A stretch of 64,000 nt of DNA from an uncultured Thermoanaerobaculia bacterium. Lineage in GTDB: Bacteria; Acidobacteriota; Thermoanaerobaculia; Multivoradales; Multivoraceae. The position numbers and the translations under genes are program-made. The DNA lies in the NCBI GenBank assembly GCA_951812325.1, contig OX638294.1:4192859-4256858 (forward strand), written 5' to 3'. Below the pieces are notes generated by a model. That model saw nothing but the letters and a program-made list of their open reading frames with translations, did no database searches and was not told the origin of the DNA. This document shows, piece after piece, positions 53,120-64,000 of this stretch; positions within the stretch are counted from its first letter, which is position 1; each line of letters begins with the position of its first letter.

Positions 53120-54346
53120 CTACGAACGGCGACCGGCGTCGTCCGCGGATCCGCGGACCGCGCCCGAGGTCCGCAACGCCGCGATGCGATCCCCGTCGTA
53201 GCCAAGCTCGGCGAGCACCTGGTCCGTGTGTTCGCCGAGGGCCGGGGCCGGTCGCCGGATCGACGCGGGCGAGCGGGAGAAGTGCCATGGCACTCCCGCC
53301 ATGCGCAGGCCGCCTATCGTGGAGTGGTGGACGGTCTGGCTCATCGCCATCGCCTCGACCTGGGGGTCGTCGAAGAACTCGGTCGCCGAACGAACCGCGG
53401 CGCAGGGAACGCCGGCCGCGACCAGGCAGGCCTCGAGGTCGCGGGCGGGTCGTGCGGCGACGATCGGGTCGATCTCCGCGCTGAGTTGCCCGGCTCGGGT
53501 CACCCGCCGGGGGTTCGTGGCGTAGCGCGGATCGCTGGCCAGATCGCCGCGGCCGATCGCTTCGCAGAACAGTCTCCAGAACTTGTCCGTGCCGGCGGCG
53601 ATGAAGATCGGTCCATCGGCCGCCTCGAACATGCGGTAGGGGAAGATGCCCGGCGGACCGGTGATCTCCGCATCGAGCGGCAGCAGGTAGGACTGGGCCT
53701 GCGCACTCATGATCGCCTGCAGCAGCGACGTCTCGATGTACTGGCCCTCTCCGGTGCGCTCGCGGTGGAGGAGCGCGGCGTTGATCGAGCAGACGAGCAG
53801 CACCGCCGCCATGTAGTCCGAGACCGCCACCGGGCAGATGGCGGCGATGCCGTTCATCTGCTGCTGCAGGTGCGCGGCGCCGGCCATCGATTGCAGCACC
53901 GGGTCGTACCCTGGACGCTGCGCGTACGGTCCGCTGCCGCCGAAGGCGCTGGACGAGGCGTAGACGATCGCCGGGTTGTGCCGGCTGAGGGTGTCGTGGT
54001 CGATGCCCAGCCTGGCCGCCACGCCCGGGCGGAAGTTCTCCATCGCCACGTCGGCATCCCGGGCCAGGTCGTGGACGACCTGCCGTCCCCCGGTCGTCTT
54101 CAGGTCGAGGGCGATGCCGCGCTTGTTGCGGTTCCAGGCCTGGAACAACCGGCTCTCGCCCTCGATGAATGGCCCCCAGTGGCGGGCATTGTCGCCGCCG
54201 GGCGATTCGATCTTCAGGACGTCGGCGCCCAGGTCGCCGAGCAGCATGGCGCCGTAGGAACCGGCGATGAAGCTGGTGAAGTCGAGGACCCGGATGCCGT
54301 TGAGGGGACCGCTCGAGCCGGACTCGGGCGAAGGCGTCTCGGACAT
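53120..54346 (-). CDS. CaiB/BaiF family CoA-transferase
   Basis: A 408-residue class III CoA-transferase. It has LNGIRVLDFTSFIAGSYGAML, GADVLKIESPGGDNAR and ENFRPGVAARLG. The family catalytic Asp is likely in QRPGYDPVLQSMAG. Members move CoA between carboxylic acids (for example carnitine or formyl donors) and form a covalent CoA-aspartyl thioester. Substrate unknown. It ends 25 bp before the SelD fusion start. Confidence 0.9.
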   Translation of the reverse strand: MSETPSPESGSSGPLNGIRVLDFTSFIAGSYGAMLLGDLGADVLKIESPGGDNARHWGPFIEGESRLFQAWNRNKRGIALDLKTTGGRQVVHDLARDADVAMENFRPGVAARLGIDHDTLSRHNPAIVYASSSAFGGSGPYAQRPGYDPVLQSMAGAAHLQQQMNGIAAICPVAVSDYMAAVLLVCSINAALLHRERTGEGQYIETSLLQAIMSAQAQSYLLPLDAEITGPPGIFPYRMFEAADGPIFIAAGTDKFWRLFCEAIGRGDLASDPRYATNPRRVTRAGQLSAEIDPIVAARPARDLEACLVAAGVPCAAVRSATEFFDDPQVEAMAMSQTVHHSTIGGLRMAGVPWHFSRSPASIRRPAPALGEHTDQVLAELGYDGDRIAALRTSGAVRGSADDAGRRS

Positions 54347-54391
54347 TCCGCGATTGTAGCCCCGCCGGTCCTCCCGGCTCGCTGATAGCGC

Positions 54392-56182
54392 CTACTCGAC
54401 CAGCTCGACGTTGTCGATCTCGATCCGGAAAGCGCCGAGACCTGTGGGTCCGCCGATGAAGAAGGCCCACGCGCCCGAGGGGTCGAGACCGCCGAACGAG
54501 GACAGCGGGATCTCGACCCGGCTCCAGTCCTCTTCGGCGTCGAAGGAGGCGGCCGCCGGCCTCATGCCCAGGCTTTCGGCGAACGCCATCGCCTGGTAGT
54601 TCGCGCCCGGGCCGCGGGCGTCGAAGGCCAGGGCGCGGATGTCGGTTGCGTCGACGGGGTCGCCCAGCCGGGCGCCGAGCAGGACCATCACCCCGGACCA
54701 CGGCGTAGCGAAGCCCTCCCTGATCTCGCCCTCGATCCGCAGGGCCTTGCCGCCGCCGTTGCGCGGCGCGGCAGTCGTTGTGACCGTCGATTTGCCGCCG
54801 GCGAAGGCGTCGGTCGAGTGCGACCACGCAGGGGGCAGGGTCGTGCCGTCAACGTCTTCGAAGTCGGACAGGAGAGTGGGTTCGAGGCGCGGTCGGCCGG
54901 TCGCCGGTTCCGCGGTTCGGCGCTCGAAGCGAACGCCGTCCTTCCAGATCGCGGCGATGTCGCGGGTGGCTCGCACGTCCGCGGTCGCGTCGCCCTGAAC
55001 CAGAAGGAGGTCGGCCTTGAGACCGGGCGCGATCCGGCCGCGGTCGCCCAGGCCGAACGCGTCGACGGGCGCTGTGGTCGCCGCCCGCAGGGCCTCGACC
55101 GGAGTCAGTCCGGCGCGCACCAGCAGCACGAGCTCCCGGTGAACGCTCGCGCCGTGGGTCGTTCCGGGATTCGGTGCGTCCGAGCCGGCCAGGATCGGCA
55201 CGCCGGCGGCATGCAGCGCGCCGACGTCGGCGAGTATCGTCGCCAGCGACTCGGGATCCGGTGCCCGGCCGAAGTCCTGACCCAGGCCGCCGCGCTGGTC
55301 AGGCGCCAGGAAGGGAGCGATCAGCGGATCCGCGGCCAACTCCAGGCCGCCCGCCATCCCGGTGACCGTCTCGAGCACCGCGAGAGTCGGGACGAGGAAA
55401 ATCCCCGCTTCGCGGGCCGCTTCGACGAGGTCCGGGCCTCCGGCGCCGTCGAAGTACATGTGGACCAGGCCGTCGGCGCCCGCGGCGATGACCTCCCCGG
55501 CCTCTTCCGCAGTGCTGATGTGGAAGACCGCCAGCAGGTCGTGGCCGTGCGCGGCAGCCACGATCCGCGGCAGGGTCGAGGCTGCGAACGTGGGCCGCGG
55601 GCGCCCGAACGATCCGGGTTCGTAGATCACCTTGATGAAGTCGGCGCCCGCGGCCGCCCGGTCGGCCAGGAAGGTCTCGGTCTGCTCCGGATCGTCCAGG
55701 GTCGGCAGCGCGATGCCGAACTGCGTGCCGTGCCCGCCCGCGACGGTGACCGGGCCGCCGGCGAAGACGTCGGCCCGGTCGGGAACCGCTCCCGCTGCCT
55801 GCTGCCGTCGCCACTGCGCCGCCATGGCCTCCGCGGTGAGCATGTCGAGAACCGTCGTCACGCCGAAGTTCAGCGCCTGCTCGAGCGCCGGCCCAAAGTT
55901 GTGCGTGTGGCTGTCGATCAATCCCGGCAGCAGGGTCATGCCTCCGCCGTCGATGATCACCGCGTCGGCGCCGGCGGTCGCCGGAATGTCGTCGCCTGCC
56001 GTGACCGACTCGATCGTGCGGCCGCGGATCACGACCGTGGCGCTGTCGAGCACCGCGTCGCCGGTGAACACGCGGGCGCCCTGGATCACCGTGGGCTGCG
56101 CGAGGGCGACGCCGGCGGAAGCGGTCAGACCGCAGACGGCGACGGCGGCGATGTGGAGTAGGCGGAAGGGCTCTGGCTTCAT
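54392..56182 (-). CDS. Secreted amidohydrolase with C-terminal beta domain
   Basis: A 596-residue protein with a signal peptide (AVAVCGLTASAGVALA). The amidohydrolase TIM barrel has LIDSHTHNFG (HxH metal site), FIKVIYEPG, VFHIST, LVHMYFDG and LAGSDAPN (Asp). The C-terminal 160 residues (LLSDFEDVDGTTLPP...) form a beta-rich domain of the CIA30/carbohydrate-binding type. It probably hydrolyses an extracellular amide or ester, possibly targeting glycans through the C-terminal module (inference). Confidence 0.87.
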   Translation of the reverse strand: MKPEPFRLLHIAAVAVCGLTASAGVALAQPTVIQGARVFTGDAVLDSATVVIRGRTIESVTAGDDIPATAGADAVIIDGGGMTLLPGLIDSHTHNFGPALEQALNFGVTTVLDMLTAEAMAAQWRRQQAAGAVPDRADVFAGGPVTVAGGHGTQFGIALPTLDDPEQTETFLADRAAAGADFIKVIYEPGSFGRPRPTFAASTLPRIVAAAHGHDLLAVFHISTAEEAGEVIAAGADGLVHMYFDGAGGPDLVEAAREAGIFLVPTLAVLETVTGMAGGLELAADPLIAPFLAPDQRGGLGQDFGRAPDPESLATILADVGALHAAGVPILAGSDAPNPGTTHGASVHRELVLLVRAGLTPVEALRAATTAPVDAFGLGDRGRIAPGLKADLLLVQGDATADVRATRDIAAIWKDGVRFERRTAEPATGRPRLEPTLLSDFEDVDGTTLPPAWSHSTDAFAGGKSTVTTTAAPRNGGGKALRIEGEIREGFATPWSGVMVLLGARLGDPVDATDIRALAFDARGPGANYQAMAFAESLGMRPAAASFDAEEDWSRVEIPLSSFGGLDPSGAWAFFIGGPTGLGAFRIEIDNVELVE

Positions 56183-56273
56183 GGGCGCCTCCTCGGGTTG
56201 GGCTTGCGGCGACAGGCCCCCACGCGGCGTATGCTAGCGGCGATCAAGCGAAGGCCAGACGAAGGGAGAAACC

Positions 56274-56489
56274 GTGAAGATCAAACTCGATATCGATTGC
56301 ACCCCCGAGGAGGCGCGTGCTTTCCTCGGTCTTCCCGACGTGGCGGGGATACAGAACGAGATGCTGGAGCGGTTCCGCGACCGGATGACCGCCAACCTGA
56401 AGTACGCGGATCCCCAGCAGATGTTCAAGCTGTGGTTCCCCGGTCTGGCCGCGCGTCGCGAGGGGGACGCCGACCCCGAGCGGAGCTGA
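56274..56489 (+). CDS. DUF6489 family protein
   Basis: A 71-residue protein, start at ATG 56274 with GGGAGAAACC upstream. KLDIDCTPEEARAFLGLPDV and MLERFRDRM are typical of DUF6489. It is charged, mostly helical, and has no signal peptide; the C-terminal part contains LWFPGLA. The family has no assigned function. It is a monocistronic gene between divergent neighbours. Confidence 0.75.
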   Translation: MKIKLDIDCTPEEARAFLGLPDVAGIQNEMLERFRDRMTANLKYADPQQMFKLWFPGLAARREGDADPERS

Positions 56490-56867
56490 TCAGGGCTCGG
56501 CTCCGAGGAGCCGCACCGCCGGAACCGCGAGCGCTGCTACGCCCGACGCCGGAGCTGCTGATCAAGCGGCCGACCGCTCCTGCCTCCCGGCTCTTTCCCG
56601 GCTGCGTCGCCAGGGTGCGATACTCCCGCTTGTGCGCTTCTTCACGCGCTTCTTCAACGTGCGAGGCCCGCTTCTTCGTGCGAAGCACCAGCGATTTCTG
56701 GCCGGCAGCGCCGGTCGGCGCCGCCGGTTGAGCGGCTGCGGCCTGGGGAGGTTGCTGACCTTGGTGCGGGACGAGCTGTACCCGGTCCTGCACTCGATCT
56801 TCCGCCGGGAGGGGCGGGCCGGAGATTGTGTCGTCACGATCTCGGAGAGGTGGGGAGCAGCGTCGTC
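56490..56867. other. Intergenic region before WYL regulator
   Basis: 378 bp. A GGCTC-CGAG-GAGCC hairpin (56499-56512) follows the DUF6489 stop and may terminate transcription, though without a T run. No convincing protein is encoded. The remainder should carry the promoter of the WYL regulator. Confidence 0.5.
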
Positions 56868-57842
56868 GTGAGTTCCCTGGACCGTATCCACGCGCTTCAC
56901 CGAACTCTGTCCGCGCGGAGGAGCCCGGCTTCAGAGAACGACCTGATGGCGGAGCTCGAGTGCTCGCGTTCGACCCTGTATCGCCTTCTCGGCCAGTTGC
57001 GCGACCACCTGGGCGCGCCGATCGAAAACAGACCCGGCCAAGGCTGGTACTACGGTCGGGAGAAGGTCGGTCGCGAGCGGTTCGAGCTGCCGGGCCTCTG
57101 GTTCGGGCGGGACGAACTCGAAGCCCTGCTGGTGATGGACGCGCTTCTCGGTCGGGTGCAGCCGCGTCTGCTGGAAGAGCATCTGGCGCCTCTCCGCAGG
57201 CGCGTTCGGTCGATCCTCGACCGTGGCCGTCAGGGTGGCGAGCCATTCCCGGCCCACCGGTTCCGCATCCTTCGAGCGCATGGCCGCGAGGTCGCCAGGC
57301 CCGTGTTCCTTGCCGTGGCGACCGCCGTCGTCGAGCGGCGTCAGATCGACTTCGACTACACCGCCCGCACCACGGGGCGGGCCGCCCGGCGGCGAACGTC
57401 TCCCCAGCGTCTCGTCTACTACCGCGACCAGTGGTACCTCGACGGTTGGGATGAAGGCCGGGACTCGCTCCGTACCTACGCCCTCGACCGGGTGGAGTCG
57501 CCGCGACAGCTTGCCCAATCCGCCCGCGAGGTCTCCGAAGATGTTCTCATCGAGGCCTTTGGGGCCGGCTACGGCCTGTTCAGCGGACCCCTCCGCGGCC
57601 ACGCCCGGCTTCGCTTCCAGCCCGAGCGGGCCCGCTGGGTCGCCGACGAGCGCTGGCACAGCCGCCAGCAATCCACCCGCCTTCCTGACGGTCGCCTGGA
57701 CCTCACGGTCCCCTACTCCGAGGTCGACGAACTACTCGGCGAGATTCTCAGATACGGCCCCGACGTGGAAGTCCTTGAACCGCCGGAACTTGTGAATCTG
57801 GTCAAGGAGCGCCTGCGGCTGGCGGCGGAGGTGTACCGATAG
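56868..57842 (+). CDS. WYL-domain transcriptional regulator of the CRISPR locus
   Basis: A 324-residue protein starting at GTG 56868 (SSLDRIHALHRTLSA). The N-terminal winged helix (ENDLMAELECSRSTLYRLLGQLRDHLGAPIE) is followed by the WYL domain (RQIDFDYTARTTGRAARR, PQRLVYYRDQWYLDGWDE) and a WCX C-terminal region. WYL regulators often sit beside CRISPR-Cas and other defence genes and sense nucleic-acid ligands. It lies 136 bp upstream of cas3 on the same strand. Confidence 0.85.
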   Translation: MSSLDRIHALHRTLSARRSPASENDLMAELECSRSTLYRLLGQLRDHLGAPIENRPGQGWYYGREKVGRERFELPGLWFGRDELEALLVMDALLGRVQPRLLEEHLAPLRRRVRSILDRGRQGGEPFPAHRFRILRAHGREVARPVFLAVATAVVERRQIDFDYTARTTGRAARRRTSPQRLVYYRDQWYLDGWDEGRDSLRTYALDRVESPRQLAQSAREVSEDVLIEAFGAGYGLFSGPLRGHARLRFQPERARWVADERWHSRQQSTRLPDGRLDLTVPYSEVDELLGEILRYGPDVEVLEPPELVNLVKERLRLAAEVYR

Positions 57843-57865
57843 CTCGTCTACGGCGTGGTTCGGGG

Positions 57866-57884
57866 AGTGTCGGGTTTTGACACT
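57866..57884 (+). promoter_or_regulatory. Inverted repeat overlapping a -35 box, candidate operator
   Basis: AGTGTC-N7-GACACT, a 19-bp perfect palindrome with 6-bp arms between the WYL gene and cas3. The consensus -35 TTGACA (57877-57882) lies within it; no good -10 is seen at the right distance. The WYL protein is the obvious candidate binder (inference). Confidence 0.45.
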
Positions 57885-57978
57885 GCGAGGCGCTAACGTT
57901 GCTTTGACCCACCCGGAGGACGAGGCACCGTGACCCCGTCGCTGGTCCAGTCTCTGAAACGCAGAAGACCCAGGGAAG

Positions 57979-60523
57979 TTGACTACACCTTCGCAAGCCG
58001 CCGCCGGCCCGGGCCGCACCGACTTCGGCGAGTTCTTTTCGCTGGCGTACGGCGAGCAGGCTCAGCCGTTCGCCTGGCAGGAAGCGTTGGCCGAAGGTGA
58101 CTGGCCGGAGGTTCTCATCGCCCCCACCGGGTCAGGCAAGACCGCTGCCGTGACTCTGGCTTGGGCGTTCCACAGGCTCTGTGACCCCGGCCGCATTCCG
58201 AGGAGGCTCGTATGGTGCCTCCCCATGCGGACGCTCGTCGATCAGACAAGCAATGAAATCCGCGGTTGGATGGCGCGCCTCGACGCCGCCCTGGAACCGC
58301 GTGGGGTCCTTCCGCGTGTTGAAGATGTTCACGTCTTGATGGGAGGTATCGATTCGAGTACCTGGCTTGAGGCGCCAGAACGGTCCGCGGTCATCGTGGG
58401 TACGCAGGACATGCTGCTCAGTCGGGCCCTGATGCGTGGCTACGCGTCCTCCCGGGCGATCTGGCCGATGGAATTCGGCTTGCTCCACCAGGACACGCAG
58501 TGGGTGTTCGACGAAGTCCAGTTGATGGGAGCGGGCCGCGCGACCTCTGCTCAGTTGGAGGCCTTTCGGCGCCAGGAAGCGTCCAGAAGTGACCGCCCGG
58601 ATTGCCCGGAGGGTCAGCCGTGCCGAAGTCTGTGGATCTCAGCCACGCTGGAGCCGGAGTGGTTGAGGACCGTGGACCACCCTGCACCGGAGAAGGTGCT
58701 CCGCGTGGACGCGGGAGCGGAGAACGACGGCAGGCTGCGCAGACTTGCCACGGCTCCGAAGCACCTCCAGCTGTTTTGCGGCGCCCCCGGGTCGAGCGTG
58801 GCCCGGGAGCAGAAGGCCTACGTGGCTCGGCTCGCCGCCGCTGTGCTGCAAGCTCACCGCCGGGAAGGAATGACACTCGTGATTCTGAACCAGGTCAAGC
58901 GGGCTCAGGACCTCTATGCGCAGCTTCGCCGCGTCTTGGCGGTTGGCGCCGACCAAGCCCCGGAACTCGCACTTCTGCATTCGCGATTCCGCCAGGAGGA
59001 CCGCGCGCGCGAGACGGCGAGGTTGCTGGGCTGCGGCCGGGCGGCGGACACCATCGTGATCACTACACAGGCGGTTGAGGCCGGGGTCGATGTCTCGGCG
59101 GCGGTGATGTTCACGGAGTTGGCGCCGTGGGCTTCGATGGTACAGAGGTTCGGCCGGGCAAACCGCTGGGCGGAGGTGGAAGGCGGTGCCCAGGTCCACT
59201 GGATCGACCTTCTCGCGTCCTGTGACGGAGACGACAGGCAGGCGGAGAAACTGGCGCTTCCCTATCAGGCAGATCAGCTTCGGCACGCTCGCGATGTCCT
59301 TCAGGGGCTCTCGGACGTAGCTTCGGCCCACATTCCTCCACCTGGGGAAGTCGATCCGCCGTTGCGTGCAATCCGGCGCCGGGACCTGGACGATCTCTTC
59401 GACACGGATGCCGACCTCACCGGCTTCGACGTGGACATCTCGCCCTACGTCAGGGATGCCGATGACACGGATGTTCCCGTTTTCTGGCGCGACCTGTCCG
59501 ATCCCGCCGACGCCCCTCCGCAGCCGGGCGCGCATGAGCTCTGCACGGTGCCGATCGGACTGGCGAGGACCTGGATGAAGTCCGCGAAGAAAGAAGTGTT
59601 CTTTGTTCGGGACCCACAGTGGCGCAGGGGGGCGGGACAAACAGGCCCCACTCCACCGGGCTGGGTTCCCCTGCGTGAGCCGCCTTGGCCGGGATTGACC
59701 GTCCTGGCCGATACGGAGGCGGGTGGTTACGACGAGATCCTGGGCTTCACAGGCAACCGCGAGCACATCCCCAAGCCGGTCTCGCCGAGGAGATCAAACT
59801 TCTTGAAGGGAGAGTCCGAAGAACACGACGACGAGTCCCGCAGCGTTGCCAGGCGCCCGGTGCGCCTGGAGGATCATCTCCGGCATGTGGTCCATGAGGT
59901 TTCGTGCCTTTGCGAGGCTCTCGGCGTGGCTGATGCGGCAAGCGAGGTGCTTGTACGCGCGGCCCGTTGGCACGATTTGGGAAAGGCTCACGAGGTCTTC
60001 CAGGCGACGATGCGGAAGGGTCTGGATGGAAATGGCGTTCCGGAGGACGTTCTCCTGGCCAAGACGACAGGCCGAAACCTGCGCCACGAGCGCGCCTACT
60101 TCCGGCACGAGCTGGCCTCGGCCTTGGCGTTCCTGGCCTGCGCAGGCTGGTCCCGCGATGCGGACCTGGGCGCTTTCCTGATCGCGGCTCATCATGGCAA
60201 GGTCCGAATGAACCTTCGTGCTCTGCCACGGGAGTCGCCACCGAAAGAACCCGAGCGGGCCCTTGCGAGATACGCCAGAGGAATCTGGGAAGGTGATCCA
60301 TTGCCATCTTTTGATCTTGGCGAAGCTCAGCGCTGGCTGGGCGGGCAGCTGACCCTCTCCATCATGGAGCTCGGGTGGGATGAGACGACCAGAGAGAGCT
60401 GGTCCGAACGGGTTCGAGACCTGCTGATGCACCACGGCCCGTTCGAGTTGGCCTGGTTCGAGACTTTGCTGCGGCTCGCTGACTGGCGCGCGTCCGGCAA
60501 GGAGGAATCGGGAGGCTACGACG

Positions 60524-60531
<8 letters not shown>
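57979..60531 (+). CDS. cas3: Type I-G CRISPR-associated helicase-nuclease Cas3
   Basis: An 850-residue protein starting at TTG 57979. The superfamily 2 helicase core comes first: Walker A APTGSGKTAAV (48-58), DExH-type WVFDEVQLMG (176-185), ISATLE, and QRFGRANRW (about 387-395). The HD nuclease is C-terminal: RWHDLGKAHEVFQ (H665, D666), FRHELASAL and AAHHGK. This helicase-HD order is typical of type I-G (formerly I-U). Cas3 is recruited to a Cascade-bound target and degrades it in an ATP-dependent way. It overlaps csx17 by 8 bp. Confidence 0.93.

Positions 60532-64000
<3,469 letters not shown>

Overview
This 64 kb window is high-GC bacterial chromosome, densely packed and coding on both strands. 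Nothing in it fixes the taxon. The mix of genes resembles a free-living or host-associated environmental bacterium, possibly Acidobacteriota: secreted sulfatase-like and PQQ-like proteins, a copper monooxygenase fused to cytochrome c, a giant carboxypeptidase-regulatory-repeat protein, an NDH-SelD fusion, DUF6165 and DUF6489 proteins, and a type I-G CRISPR-Cas locus. The taxonomic placement is inference. I saw no tRNA or rRNA gene.

Layout. 1-10,016 is ordinary metabolism and envelope: a sulfatase-superfamily lipoprotein, an SDR, metallo-beta-lactamase-fold hydrolases, a YbbA/YbbP-like ABC exporter with an MFS permease, and a phosphoesterase. 10,017-11,837 holds a decayed IS21-like fragment and a secreted protein split by an in-frame amber codon. 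12,101-19,385 has an aminotransferase, two VOC proteins, DUF6165 with a glycosyltransferase, MltA and MetX. 19,718-28,223 is a surface and glycan region: a Cys-rich lipoprotein, a 1,219-residue repeat protein, then a UDP-sulfoquinovose synthase-like gene facing a glycosyltransferase, deacetylase and GNAT set.

28,309-41,387 reads as a defence island. It contains a type III restriction-modification pair whose mod gene is cut by an IS3-like element, then an overlapping two-gene operon: a DUF4143-type AAA ATPase, then a 1,418-residue NACHT/STAND-like NTPase ending in a PD-(D/E)xK nuclease motif. This operon is the best candidate for an undescribed system. 41,543-56,489 returns to housekeeping and redox genes: Ogt, a PQQ-like propeller, cytochrome c-copper monooxygenase, a cupredoxin-like protein beside rpsD, radical SAM, diiron ferritin-like, NDH-SelD, CoA transferase and amidohydrolase. 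56,868-64,000 is a type I-G CRISPR-Cas operon (WYL regulator, cas3, csx17, csb1, start of csb2) that runs off the window.

At smaller scale, the window carries three copies of a two-hairpin palindromic element with compensatory base changes. Two copies supply the stop codon of the gene they follow. Several short intergenic direct repeats are also present, including two unrelated 37-bp pairs with 72-73 bp periods.
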